The position numbers and the translations under genes were made by a program. From contig CAWCGJ010000005.1 of NCBI GenBank assembly GCA_963795055.1, positions 248,001 to 312,000 on the forward strand: DNA of 64,000 bases. The letters are read 5' to 3'. Below, piece after piece: positions 1 to 8,077 of this stretch; position 1 is the stretch's first letter, and each line of letters begins with the position of its first letter. Origin of the DNA: JASHPR01 sp963795055. GTDB taxonomy: Bacteria > Actinomycetota > Actinomycetes > Streptosporangiales > Streptosporangiaceae. Under the pieces are notes generated by a model that worked only from the letters and a program-made list of their open reading frames with translations, did not search any database and had not been told where the DNA came from.

Positions 1-988
1 CGGTGTCCCAGGACCGGCACTCGTCGGTGACGTACCGGCACCGCGGGGCGAACCGGCAGCCGTCCGGCACGTCGATCAGGCTCGGCGGCGAGCCGCCGAT
101 GCTGTGCAGCTCCCCCCGCTGGCCCTCCTGCGGCAGCGCGTCCAGCAGTGCCTGGGTGTACGGGTGCTTGGGCTCGGTGATGATGTCCGCGGTCTCGCCC
201 TCTTCCACGATCTGGCCCGCGTACATGACGATGACCCGGTCACAGACCTCGGTGATCACTGCGAGGTCGTGGCTGACCAGGATCATGCTCATGCCGGTGT
301 CCTGCTGCAGCTCCAGCAGCAGGCTGAGGATCTGGTCCTGGATGATCACGTCGAGCGAGGTGGTCGGCTCGTCGGCCAGCAGCAGCCGCGGCGAGGAGGC
401 CAGCGCGATCGCGATCAGCGCCCGCTGCAGCATCCCGCCGCTGAACTGGAACGGGTAGTCCTTCATCCGCCGGGCCGGGGCGGGAATGCCGACGCGCTGC
501 AGCAAGCCTATGGCCCGGGCCTGGGCCTCGGACCGGGACAGCTTGGCGTGCGCGTTGACGGCCTCGAGTAGCTGATCGCCGATGGTGCGCACCGGGTTGA
601 GCGCGGTCATCGGGTCCTGGAAGATCATCGCCAGGTGGGCGCCGCGCAGCGCCTGCCACTGGGCCGGGGAGGCGTCCAGGAGGTTCTGCCCGCCGCTCGG
701 GTGGTAGATCACCTCGCCGCTGGTGTGCAGGATGCCGGCCGGCATCAGGCCCATGATCGTCCGGCAGGTGACGGTCTTGCCGCAGCCGCTCTCGCCGACG
801 ATGCCGAGGATCTCGGCCTCGTGCACGGCCAGCGACACCCCGTCGACCGCGCGGACCACGCCCTGCCCGGTGGCCAGGTAGCTGCGCAGGTCGCTGACGG
901 TGAGCAGCGGCGCGCCGGCCCCGGAAGCCGGCTGCCCCGTGGTCTGTGCTGGCCCGGGGGGACGACCCCCCCAAATCCCCCCGCTCAC
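1..988 (-). CDS. Dipeptide/oligopeptide ABC transporter ATPase (DppD/OppD-like), 3' end cut by window edge
   Basis: Cytoplasmic ATPase that powers peptide-type uptake. I read the frame from the sequence, because the window edge removes the stop. A GTG at 988 overlaps the stop of the upstream permease as GTGA. About 329 residues are visible: Walker A GESGCGKT (about 65-72), Q-loop MIFQDPMTALNP, signature FSGGM, Walker B LLLADEPTTSLD, and the cysteine-containing C-terminal region of oligopeptide ATPases (CRFAPRCRY). The first about 25 residues are Gly/Pro-rich and come from a G-rich tract just after the permease stop. It is the last visible gene of the operon running from 4588. Its partner ATPase is at 9553-10644. 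Confidence 0.93.
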   Translation of the reverse strand, partial: MSGGIWGGRPPGPAQTTGQPASGAGAPLLTVSDLRSYLATGQGVVRAVDGVSLAVHEAEILGIVGESGCGKTVTCRTIMGLMPAGILHTSGEVIYHPSGGQNLLDASPAQWQALRGAHLAMIFQDPMTALNPVRTIGDQLLEAVNAHAKLSRSEAQARAIGLLQRVGIPAPARRMKDYPFQFSGGMLQRALIAIALASSPRLLLADEPTTSLDVIIQDQILSLLLELQQDTGMSMILVSHDLAVITEVCDRVIVMYAGQIVEEGETADIITEPKHPYTQALLDALPQEGQRGELHSIGGSPPSLIDVPDGCRFAPRCRYVTDECRSWDT

Positions 989-1875
989 GGCTGGCCCGCC
1001 CGGAGCAGGTCGGCCAGCCCGTCCCCGATCAGGGCGAAGGAGATCCCGATGTAGAGCACGGCCAGGCCGGGCATGGCCACGAGCCACCAGGACGTCAGGA
1101 TGTAGTTCTGGCCGTCGGCGATCATCGTGCCCCACTCCGGGGACGGGGGCTGGGCGCCGAGCCCGAGGAAGCCGAGCGAGGCGGCCAGGATGATGTTCCC
1201 GACCGCGTCGACCATCGAGAAGATGATCACCGCGGAGGCCGTGTTGGGCAGGATGTGCCGGAACATGACGCGCAGCCGGTTGTACCCGAGGGCGCGCGCG
1301 GCCAGCACGTACTGCTGTTTCTTGGCCACCACGGCCTGCGCGCGCATGATCCGCGCATAGGCCACCCAGCTGGTGATCCAGATCGCGACGAACATGTTGA
1401 AGATGCTGGGCCCGAGCATCGCCACGATCGCGATGATCAGGACCAGGAACGGGAACGCGAAGACCACGTCGACCACGCGCATCATCACGCTGTCCGCGCG
1501 CCCGCCGATGTACCCGGCGATCAGGCCGTAGAGCGTGCCGAAGACCAGGGTGACGGCAGTCGCGCCGAACGCGATGGCCAGGTCGATGCGGCCGCCGTAC
1601 AGGATGCGGGCCAGGATGTCCCGGCCGTACTGGTCGGTGCCGAGCAGGTGGTCGGGGGTGAGCGGCGGGGCCAGCGGGTGCAGCGGGTCGATGGTCGTGG
1701 GGTTCTGGCTGACCAGGACCGGGGCCAGGAATATGGCCAGGATCGCGATGCCGAGCAGGACCAGCCCGACGATCAGCGTCAGCCGGCGCCGGGTGACGCT
1801 GCGGCGCCGGCCGGCGGCCTTGGTGGCCGCGCGCATCAGCAGGTCGGACGGGCTCGCCGCCCACGCCGTGCTCAT
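985..1875 (-). CDS. Dipeptide-type ABC transporter permease (DppC/OppC-like)
   Basis: Inner-membrane permease, 296 residues, the usual DppC length. It has an N-terminal membrane segment (LIVGLVLLGIAILAIFLAP), the family block LLGTDQYGRDILARILYGGR, a binding-protein-dependent permease domain with about five further helices, and an EAA-like loop (ARALGYNRLRVMFRHILPN). The ATG at 1875 overlaps the stop of a 59-codon mini-ORF (ATGA), and its own stop overlaps the GTG of the ATPase gene. The gene is therefore translationally coupled on both sides. It works with the DppB-like permease at 2048-2998. Confidence 0.94.
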   Translation of the reverse strand: MSTAWAASPSDLLMRAATKAAGRRRSVTRRRLTLIVGLVLLGIAILAIFLAPVLVSQNPTTIDPLHPLAPPLTPDHLLGTDQYGRDILARILYGGRIDLAIAFGATAVTLVFGTLYGLIAGYIGGRADSVMMRVVDVVFAFPFLVLIIAIVAMLGPSIFNMFVAIWITSWVAYARIMRAQAVVAKKQQYVLAARALGYNRLRVMFRHILPNTASAVIIFSMVDAVGNIILAASLGFLGLGAQPPSPEWGTMIADGQNYILTSWWLVAMPGLAVLYIGISFALIGDGLADLLRAGQP

Positions 1876-2051
1876 GTGCCCGCTCGCCTTCGGGGCGCTT
1901 GGCGGCGCTCCCTTCCCTCGTCGCTCGGTCGCAGGCTCCCTCGCTCCTCAGCCCAGGCAGCGGCGCGCCCCTCCGGCTCGCTCATCGCTCGCCGGGAAAC
2001 CACCGGCTCGCTCAGCCTTTCCGCTCGCCTCCGGGCCACGAGCTTGTTCAT
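1872..2051 (-). CDS. Bridging mini-ORF (59 aa) made of dispersed repeat copy 1
   Basis: An open frame from ATG 2051 to TGA 1872 exactly fills the space between the two permease genes. Its ATG overlaps the DppB stop as ATGA and its stop overlaps the DppC ATG as ATGA. The predicted peptide is very basic (Arg-rich), lacks membrane segments and contains AWAEERGSLRPSDEG (about residues 32-46). Nearly the same peptide is encoded at 58780-58905 and within the gene at 62867. I know no family for it. It may be a real small protein, or a translated spacer that keeps ribosomes coupled between the flanking genes. The geometry is certain; the function is unknown. Confidence 0.55.
   Translation of the reverse strand: MNKLVARRRAERLSEPVVSRRAMSEPEGRAAAWAEERGSLRPSDEGRERRQAPRRRAGT
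1881..1985 (-). repeat. Dispersed junction repeat, copy 1
   Basis: About 105 bp. Read on the minus strand it starts ATGAGCGAGCC and ends in a GGCGAGCG tail. Its 34-bp core (1916-1949) is identical base for base to 58836-58869 and differs at one base from 62951-62984. A partial tail plus head of another copy precedes it (about 1986-2040), so the element may have been duplicated here. It lies in the same orientation as transcription of the surrounding operon. Confidence 0.85.
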
Positions 2052-2998
2052 GTGCCTATTTCCTGTCCGACCCGCGGGTCCAGCGCGGCCTGGGCCAGGT
2101 CGGTCAGCAGGTTGATGCAGACAATGATCACCGCGAACAGCAGCGTTATCCCCTGTACCACGGGGTAGTCCCGTTGGTTGACCGAGCTGACCAGCAGCGT
2201 GCCCAGGCCGGGCAGCGAGAAGACGTTCTCGACCAGGACCGTCCCGCCGACCAGGTAGGCGAGGTTGACGCCGTAGACGGCGACCACGGCCAGGATCGCG
2301 ATCCGGAACACGTGCCGCCAGAGGATCTGGCGCCACGGGATGCCCTTCATCCGGGCCGTGTCCACGAACTCCGCCTGCAACGCGGAGATCGTGGCCGTGC
2401 GCAGGCTGCGGACCAGCACGGTCGAGAACCCCAGCGCGATCGTCAGCGCCGGCAGGAACAGGTAGTACAGGTGTCCGATGAACCCCGAGCCGAAGCCGCT
2501 GATCGGGAAGACATGGGTGTGCACGCTGAACAGCAGGATGAAGATGATCCCCAGCCAGAACGCGGGCATCGCGAAGCTGAGCGTGAAGAAGATCCGGCCC
2601 GCCTGGTCGACCGCCCCGCCACGGCGCAGCCCGGAGATGAAGCCGATCGGGAACGAGATCAGCGCGGCCAGCACCCCGGCGTACACGATGAGGAACACCG
2701 TCGGCGCGACGTGCTGCAGGATGACCGTGGTGGCCGGCTCGTCGTAGTAGAACGAGAAGCCCATGTTGCCGTGGAAGAGCCGCCCCATGTACAGGCCGTA
2801 CTGCGTCCAGATGGGCCGGTTCAGGCCGAGGAAGTCATCGATCGCCACGGCCCGCTGGTGGGTGTAGCTGCTGCCCAGGATGGCCAGGGCGGGGTCGCCC
2901 GGGATCAGCCGGAGCAGGAAGAACGTCACCAGCGTGATGCCGAACAGCGCGATGACCGTGTGGAAGAGTCGCCGCGGGAGCGTCCCGAAGCGGTTCAC
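2048..2998 (-). CDS. Dipeptide-type ABC transporter permease (DppB/OppB-like)
   Basis: Inner-membrane permease of 316 residues. The N-terminus FHTVIALFGITLVTFFLLRLIPGDPA is the DppB hallmark (first helix followed by the R-x-x-PGDP block). The permease domain covers about 95-305 with an EAA-like loop (DTARMKGIPWRQILWRHVFR). The C-terminus LTDLAQAALDPRVG also matches the family (usually YAxLDPR). It starts with GTG at 2998, 12 bp after the binding-protein stop. Its TGA overlaps the ATG of the mini-ORF that leads into the DppC gene. Confidence 0.95.
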   Translation of the reverse strand: MNRFGTLPRRLFHTVIALFGITLVTFFLLRLIPGDPALAILGSSYTHQRAVAIDDFLGLNRPIWTQYGLYMGRLFHGNMGFSFYYDEPATTVILQHVAPTVFLIVYAGVLAALISFPIGFISGLRRGGAVDQAGRIFFTLSFAMPAFWLGIIFILLFSVHTHVFPISGFGSGFIGHLYYLFLPALTIALGFSTVLVRSLRTATISALQAEFVDTARMKGIPWRQILWRHVFRIAILAVVAVYGVNLAYLVGGTVLVENVFSLPGLGTLLVSSVNQRDYPVVQGITLLFAVIIVCINLLTDLAQAALDPRVGQEIGT

Positions 2999-3010
2999 GG
3001 GGCTGCCGCC

Positions 3011-4588
3011 CTACGGGGTGCTCACCGTCAGCGTCTCCAGCGACAGGTCGTAGTTGCCCAGCGGCGTCACGTGGAACCCGTGCACCCAGTCACCCACTCC
3101 GTACCGGTAGGGGCTGTAGTCGATGACGATGAACGGTGACTGCTGGTAGACGATCTGCTGGATCTGGTTGTACATCTGCTGCCGGGTACTGTCGTTGAGC
3201 TCGCCGCGCGCCTGGGTGACCAGGGTGGTGGCCTGGTTGTTGCACCAGTAGCTGTTGAACGCCTCCGCGCCGCCCTGGCAGTCGGCCCCGAACGTGGCCA
3301 CCTCGTCCGGGTCGATGATGTCGTTGGTCCAGTACCGCTCGCCCATCTCCGAGTGGCCGCCGTCTTCCTTGTCGTAGGCGGTCAGCAGCTCGTAGGACTG
3401 GATGCTGACGTTGATCCCGACGGCGGCGAGCTCGGACTTGAGCACGATCGCCTCGGCCTGGCCGGCCACGTCACCGCTGACCGTGATGAGGAACGTGTTG
3501 AAGCCGTGTGGGTAGCCGGCCTGCGCCAGCAGTTGCTTGGCCTTGGCCGGGTCGTACGGGTACGGCGTGATGCTGGAGTCGTAGAACTTCATCTTGTAGG
3601 GCATGAACGAGGCACCCTCAGTGGCGTGCCCCTGGTAGGCGAGCTGCACGATCGCCTTCCGGTTGATCGCGTAGTTCAGGGCCTCGCGCACGAGCTGGTT
3701 CTTGAACGGGGCGAAGTGCTCGTCCAGCTGGACGAAGTCCACCCGGGTGGACGGGTAGAGCTGCACGCTCAGGCCGGGCGTGTTGTCGATCTGGGTGACC
3801 AGGTTGCCCGGCGGGTTCTCGATGACGTCGACCTTCTTGCTCTCCAGCATCAGCACCCGGGTGTTGTCGTCGGGCACGATGAGGACCCTGACCTTGCTGA
3901 TCTTGGGCTTGGTCCCGTAGAAGTACGGGTTGCGGGCCAGGTCGATCTCGCTGTCGGCGCTGTAGGAGGTGACCATGAACGGGCCGCTGCCCACCGGGTG
4001 CTGGAAGAACGAGCTGCCCTGCGCCTTGACCAGGCTCTCCGGCACGATCGAATAGGCGTACATGGCCAGGTCGGCGAGCAGCGGGGCGTGCGGCTGCGAC
4101 AGGGTGATCACGACTGTGTGCTGGTCCGGCGCGGTGATGGTCTTGACCGCGGTCAGCAGGAATCCCCAGCCGCCGGCGAACGCGCGGGACCGGTCGATCG
4201 AGTAGACGACGTCGTTCGCGGTCACCGGCGTGCCGTTGGAGAACTTGGCGTCCGTGCGCAGGTGGAAGGTGTAGGTCAGGCCGTTCGGGGCGATAGTCCA
4301 GGACGAGGCCAGGTCGGGCAGCAGGCCGGTGCCGGTCGAGTTGGGCTGGAGCAGCCGGCTGTACAGGTTCTGGTCCAGCCAGATGGACTCGTTCACCGAG
4401 TTGGCCTCGGGGTCCAGGGTGTCCACCTTGACGGCGTTGGCGATGACCAGCGTGTTGACGCTGGACCCCGAGCTGGAGCCGCCGCTGCTGACGCCGCTGG
4501 GGGTGGCCGAGCCACCGCAGCCGGCGGCGGCGATGGCGAGCGCGATGACGCCCGCGCTGAGGATCCGGGACCGGGTGGCTCGGAACAT
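3011..4588 (-). CDS. Extracellular solute-binding lipoprotein, family 5 (DppA/OppA-like)
   Basis: Captures the substrate outside the membrane for the permeases encoded downstream. It has 525 residues, the usual family length. The signal peptide ends in a lipobox with the lipidated Cys near residue 24 (AIAAAGC), followed by a Gly/Ser linker. Family 5 features follow: NEPxxLDP-like TLDPEANSVNE, SWTIAPNGLTYTFHLRTDAKFSNGTPVTANDV and a C-terminal YQQSPFIVIDY block. It is the first gene of the operon. A promoter (4627-4655) and a palindromic operator (4608-4617) lie just upstream, so it is probably repressed by the local GntR protein. The substrate cannot be read from the sequence and need not be a peptide. 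Confidence 0.95.
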   Translation of the reverse strand: MFRATRSRILSAGVIALAIAAAGCGGSATPSGVSSGGSSSGSSVNTLVIANAVKVDTLDPEANSVNESIWLDQNLYSRLLQPNSTGTGLLPDLASSWTIAPNGLTYTFHLRTDAKFSNGTPVTANDVVYSIDRSRAFAGGWGFLLTAVKTITAPDQHTVVITLSQPHAPLLADLAMYAYSIVPESLVKAQGSSFFQHPVGSGPFMVTSYSADSEIDLARNPYFYGTKPKISKVRVLIVPDDNTRVLMLESKKVDVIENPPGNLVTQIDNTPGLSVQLYPSTRVDFVQLDEHFAPFKNQLVREALNYAINRKAIVQLAYQGHATEGASFMPYKMKFYDSSITPYPYDPAKAKQLLAQAGYPHGFNTFLITVSGDVAGQAEAIVLKSELAAVGINVSIQSYELLTAYDKEDGGHSEMGERYWTNDIIDPDEVATFGADCQGGAEAFNSYWCNNQATTLVTQARGELNDSTRQQMYNQIQQIVYQQSPFIVIDYSPYRYGVGDWVHGFHVTPLGNYDLSLETLTVSTP

Positions 4589-4607
4589 CGCGCGCCCCCT
4601 TCGTCGA

Positions 4608-4617
4608 TTGTCGACAA
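4608..4617. promoter_or_regulatory. Probable GntR operator A (TTGTCGACAA)
   Basis: Perfect 10-bp palindrome, 20 bp upstream of the binding-protein ATG and just downstream of its -10 box, at the expected transcription start. A longer version (GATTGTCGACAATC) occurs at 4814-4827 and a degenerate one near 11735-11751. FadR/FCD-type GntR proteins commonly bind such short GT...AC palindromes, and one is encoded at 8973-9653. Confidence 0.7.
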
Positions 4618-4626
4618 CCTGGCCTT

Positions 4627-4655
4627 ACTGTAGAAACGTGCTCTCGGCCCGTCAA
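4627..4655 (-). promoter_or_regulatory. Sigma-70-like promoter of the ABC transporter operon
   Basis: On the minus strand: -35 TTGACG (4655-4650), a 17-bp spacer and -10 TACAGT (4632-4627). The expected start falls near 4620, directly on operator A, which fits repression by steric block. Confidence 0.55.
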
Positions 4656-4779
4656 TACTCAGCGTCCGTCCGTTACACCCTCTTTACAGGGCACGGGCGC
4701 TACCTTGCAGGCAGGTACCGCCCGGAGGGCGCCGCGTGGCCTGCCGGGCCGCACGGGCTGCTGCGCACGCTGGCCGGTA

Positions 4780-4809
4780 TTGACTTCGAGGTACCCGAAC
4801 GGCGACAAT
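4780..4809 (+). promoter_or_regulatory. Possible promoter of the dehydrogenase operon
   Basis: -35 TTGACT (4780-4785), an 18-bp spacer and a weak -10 GACAAT (4804-4809). Operator B starts 4 bp further downstream, mirroring the arrangement on the other side of this 270-bp divergent intergenic region. Confidence 0.4.
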
Positions 4810-4813
4810 CGTT

Positions 4814-4827
4814 GATTGTCGACAATC
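4814..4827. promoter_or_regulatory. Probable GntR operator B (GATTGTCGACAATC)
   Basis: Perfect 14-bp palindrome containing the same TTGTCGACAA core as operator A, 32 bp before the dehydrogenase ATG. An extra half-site (GACAATC, 4804-4810) lies directly upstream, giving a second possible inverted pairing. Confidence 0.72.
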
Positions 4828-4858
4828 GGTCGGTTTCCGGCACTGCAAACGAGGGTGG

Positions 4859-5968
4859 ATGACGTCCGACGGGATCACCGGGACCGCCGGGGGGATCAGC
4901 GGGGGGCCCGGCGGGGGAGGCCCCGCAGGCATCGTCACGGTGAGCGTCCTGGTGGCCACGCCGCTGGAACCGGAACACGCGGCCGCGATCGAGGCCGCGG
5001 ACCCGCGGGTGTCGGTGCTCTACGAGCCGGACCTGCTGCCGGTTGCGCGCTATCCCGCCGATCACGGCGGGGTGCCCCGCGAGCTGACCGCGGCCCAGCT
5101 TGACCGCTGGTCTGCTCTGCGGCGGCAGGCCGACATCAGCTTTGACTTCGACTGGCAGGCGCCGGGCGACATGCCCCGCAACTGCCCGCGGCTGCGCTGG
5201 GTGCAGGGCACCAGCGCGGGGATCGGCGGGTTCCTGGAGCGGACCGGCCTCGCGCGCACGTCGCTGGTCTTCACCACGGCCAGCGGGGTGCACGGCACCC
5301 CGCTGGCCGAGTTCGCGCTGCTCGGGTTGCTGTACTTCGCGAAGGGCATGCCGCAGCTCGCCCGCTGGCAGGAGCAGCGGCACTGGCAGCCGCACGCCGC
5401 CGGCCAGGTCGCGGGCTCCCGTGTGCTGCTGGTCGGGCTGGGCGGCGTCGGCCGCGCGGTCGCCCGGCTGCTGTCGGCGGCCGGGGTCGAGGTCGTCGGG
5501 GCCGGCCGCCTTCCGCCCGCCGAGCGCGCCGCCGACGTCTCCGGGGTGGCCTCCTGCATCGCGGTGAGCCAGATCGACCAGGCGCTGCCGGACGTGGACG
5601 CGCTGATCCTCGCCTGCCCGCTCACCGAGCAGACCCGGCACCTGATCTCCGAGCGAGAGCTGCGGCTGATGCGGCCCGGCGCGATCGTGGTAAACATCAG
5701 CCGGGGCCAGGTGATCGACGAGGACGCGCTGATCGGCGCGCTGCGCCGCCAGCACCTGGGCGGCGCGTTCCTGGACGTGTTCGCGGCCGAGCCGCTGCCC
5801 GCCTCCTCACCGCTGTGGGAGATGCCGAACGTCATCATCTCGCCGCACTCGGCCTCCACGGTCGCCGCCGAGAACGGCCTGCTCACCGAGCTGTTCACCG
5901 ACAACCTGCAGCGCTGGCTGGTCGGCCGGCCGCTGCGCAACGTCTACGACCGGGCCGCCGGGTATTGA
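4859..5968 (+). CDS. D-2-hydroxyacid dehydrogenase (NAD-dependent)
   Basis: Cytoplasmic oxidoreductase interconverting 2-hydroxyacids and 2-oxoacids; 369 residues. The first about 25 residues are a Gly-rich extension from a G-rich tract; the family domain begins near VTVSVLVATPL. Visible are the Rossmann motif GLGGVGRAVARLL (about 196-208), the catalytic Arg in NISRGQVIDEDALIGAL, the Glu in FAAEPLPASSPLW and the His in SPHSA. It starts with ATG at 4859 and is divergent from the transporter operon across two operators. It heads a plus-strand run with the oxidoreductase and the DUF4438-like genes. The substrate is unknown. Confidence 0.92.
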   Translation: MTSDGITGTAGGISGGPGGGGPAGIVTVSVLVATPLEPEHAAAIEAADPRVSVLYEPDLLPVARYPADHGGVPRELTAAQLDRWSALRRQADISFDFDWQAPGDMPRNCPRLRWVQGTSAGIGGFLERTGLARTSLVFTTASGVHGTPLAEFALLGLLYFAKGMPQLARWQEQRHWQPHAAGQVAGSRVLLVGLGGVGRAVARLLSAAGVEVVGAGRLPPAERAADVSGVASCIAVSQIDQALPDVDALILACPLTEQTRHLISERELRLMRPGAIVVNISRGQVIDEDALIGALRRQHLGGAFLDVFAAEPLPASSPLWEMPNVIISPHSASTVAAENGLLTELFTDNLQRWLVGRPLRNVYDRAAGY

Positions 5969-6035
5969 GCGGGCTCCGGGGGGCGTCCCAGGGAACGCGC
6001 CCCGGCCAGCACTGAGCGAGAGGCAGGAACGCACC

Positions 6036-7187
6036 ATGACGGGAGACAGGATCCGGGTCGCGGTCGTCGGCACCGGGCGCTGGGCGCAGGTGGCGCACAT
6101 CCCCGGCTGGCAGCGGGACCCGCGGGCGGAGGTCGTGGCCCTGGCCGACGTCGACGAGACCGCGCTGGCCGCGGCGGCCGCCAAGTTCGGCGTGGACCGG
6201 ACCACCACCGACTACCGCGAGCTGCTCGGCGACCCGGGTATCGACGTCGTCGACGTGGTGACCGGGAACCGGCCGCACTTCGGTGTCTCCTGGGACGCGC
6301 TGTCGGCAGGCCAGCACGTGCTCTGCGAGAAGCCCGTGCACATGGACTACCGCAAGACGCGGCAGGCCGCCGAGCTCGCGGCCTCCCGTGGGCTGCGGAC
6401 GAAACTCGGGTTCACCTTCCGTTACGCGCCGGCCGTCCGGTACGCCAAGGAACTGATCGACTCTGGATTCGTCGGGGAACCGTACATCTTCAACGGGTAC
6501 GAGCAGAACAGCCAGTGGATCGACCCGGCCACGCCGCTGCGCCAGTTCGACCCGGACGCGGACCCGGCGCGGATCGCGGTGTCCTCGATCGAGGGCTACG
6601 GCGCCCCGGTCATCGACATCATGCACTGGTGGCTGGACCGGCCGCTGACCGCGGTGGTGGGTGCCATGCGCAACTTCGTGCCCGAGCGCGTGATCCGCGA
6701 CACCGGCCAGATGACCCGGGCCAACATCGACGACGGCGACATGTGGATCGCCGAGTTCGGCCCGGACGTGCTGGCCTCGATCCAGTCCTCCTACGTGACC
6801 GTGGGCAACTACCCGGGCATCGAGGCGCGCATCTACGGCTCCGAGGGCGCGCTGATCGTCCGGCTGGTGGACGAGTTCGGCATCTGCCAGACGATCAGGA
6901 CGGCGACCAAGAACGCCGTCGAGTTCGTCGAGCAGGAGGTCCCGGCCCGGTTCTTCCCGTCCGGCGGCCACTCCGGCGAGCCGTGGGACTACCTGTTCTA
7001 CTCCAACCTGGTCAGCGACTTCACCAGCGAGATCCTCGACCCCGGGCGGGTCAGCCAGGGCGACTTTGCCCAGGGCGCGCTGGTGCAGGAGACCATCAAC
7101 GCGTTCGAGGCGTCCCACCGGGCCCGCGCGTGGGTGAGCTTCCCGCTCGACGCGGCCGAGACGGCCGGCACAGCGGGCGCGGCGTGA
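6036..7187 (+). CDS. Gfo/Idh/MocA-family oxidoreductase
   Basis: NAD(P)-dependent dehydrogenase of the family that oxidises sugars, inositols and related cyclic polyols; 383 residues. The N-terminal Rossmann motif VAVVGTGRWAQVAHIPG (about 8-24) and the family signature CEKPVHMDYRKTRQAAELA (about 95-113, with the conserved E-K-P) are clear. The C-terminal half is the usual substrate domain. A good Shine-Dalgarno (GAGAGGCAGG) precedes the ATG at 6036. Its stop overlaps the GTG of the next gene (GTGA). It presumably acts on the same compound as the neighbouring hydroxyacid dehydrogenase. Confidence 0.93.
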   Translation: MTGDRIRVAVVGTGRWAQVAHIPGWQRDPRAEVVALADVDETALAAAAAKFGVDRTTTDYRELLGDPGIDVVDVVTGNRPHFGVSWDALSAGQHVLCEKPVHMDYRKTRQAAELAASRGLRTKLGFTFRYAPAVRYAKELIDSGFVGEPYIFNGYEQNSQWIDPATPLRQFDPDADPARIAVSSIEGYGAPVIDIMHWWLDRPLTAVVGAMRNFVPERVIRDTGQMTRANIDDGDMWIAEFGPDVLASIQSSYVTVGNYPGIEARIYGSEGALIVRLVDEFGICQTIRTATKNAVEFVEQEVPARFFPSGGHSGEPWDYLFYSNLVSDFTSEILDPGRVSQGDFAQGALVQETINAFEASHRARAWVSFPLDAAETAGTAGAA

Positions 7188-8077
7188 ACGTCACCACCAA
7201 CGCGGATCGGCTGGTCCGCCAGGTGCTGGCGGGGGAGGTCTGGCCCGCCCTGGCCGACCGTCACGCCTACCGGGTGGGACCCGACGGCCAGCCGTTCGTA
7301 CTGCCGGGCATGGGCGGGGTCACGCTGGGCGTGCACTGCGGGGACCCGGCCACCGGCTACGCCTCCGACCACCTGGAGCCCGGCGCGTCGGTCCGGCACC
7401 GCGACCCCGGCGCGAACATGGCGCTGCAGTTCCTGACGTGCGTGGGCAACGAGGTCCGGGTGGCCTCGGGACCCGCCGAAGGGGCCGTCGGCCACGTAGT
7501 CGGGCAGCACGCGTACGTGCTGGCCGACTTCCCCGAGGCGGCCGCCGCGGACCTGACCGTCGGCGACACGGTCACCGTCCTGGCCTGCGGGCAGGGGCTC
7601 GCGCTGCCAGGGCATCCGGCGATCACGGTCAAGAACTGCGACCCCGGCCTGATCGAGCGGATGCCGGGCGGCACCGGGCCGGACGGGCGCCTCGAGGTGC
7701 ACGTGGCCGCCCGGGTCCCGGCCGAGGCGATCGGGGCGGGGACCGGGATGGTGTCGGAGTACGCCAACACCGACCTGATGGGCGCGTACGCCGGGCTGGG
7801 CGAGGACCTGTCGCTCGGCCTGGAAGGGCTGCGGGTCGGCGACATCGTGGCGCTGGCCGACACCGACCACCGGTACGGCCGCGGCTACCGGGCCGGCTAC
7901 CTGACCATCGGGGTCATCTCCACCGGCCAGTGCCTGCTGTTCGGGCACGGGCCGGGTCCGAGCACGCTGCTGAGCGGGCCGGCGCAGGCCTTCCACGTGG
8001 TGGACGACCCCGACGCGAACCTGGCCAGCTGGTTCCACCCGCACCCCGCCGCCATATCCGGAGGGGAGTCCCGGTGA
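7184..8077 (+). CDS. DUF4438-like protein, first copy
   Basis: 297 residues, soluble, no signal peptide. The opening (NADRLVRQVLAGEVWP ... YRVGPDGQPFVLPGMGGVTLGVHCGDPATGY) and the later YANTDLMGAYAGLGED and GYLTIGVI segments match DUF4438 proteins as I recall them; their function is not established. The GTG start at 7184 overlaps the previous stop, and its own stop overlaps the GTG of a second, diverged copy. Tight coupling with dehydrogenases suggests an enzymatic or ligand-handling role in the pathway. The family call is from memory of sequence features, so confidence is moderate. Confidence 0.75.
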   Translation: MNVTTNADRLVRQVLAGEVWPALADRHAYRVGPDGQPFVLPGMGGVTLGVHCGDPATGYASDHLEPGASVRHRDPGANMALQFLTCVGNEVRVASGPAEGAVGHVVGQHAYVLADFPEAAAADLTVGDTVTVLACGQGLALPGHPAITVKNCDPGLIERMPGGTGPDGRLEVHVAARVPAEAIGAGTGMVSEYANTDLMGAYAGLGEDLSLGLEGLRVGDIVALADTDHRYGRGYRAGYLTIGVISTGQCLLFGHGPGPSTLLSGPAQAFHVVDDPDANLASWFHPHPAAISGGESR

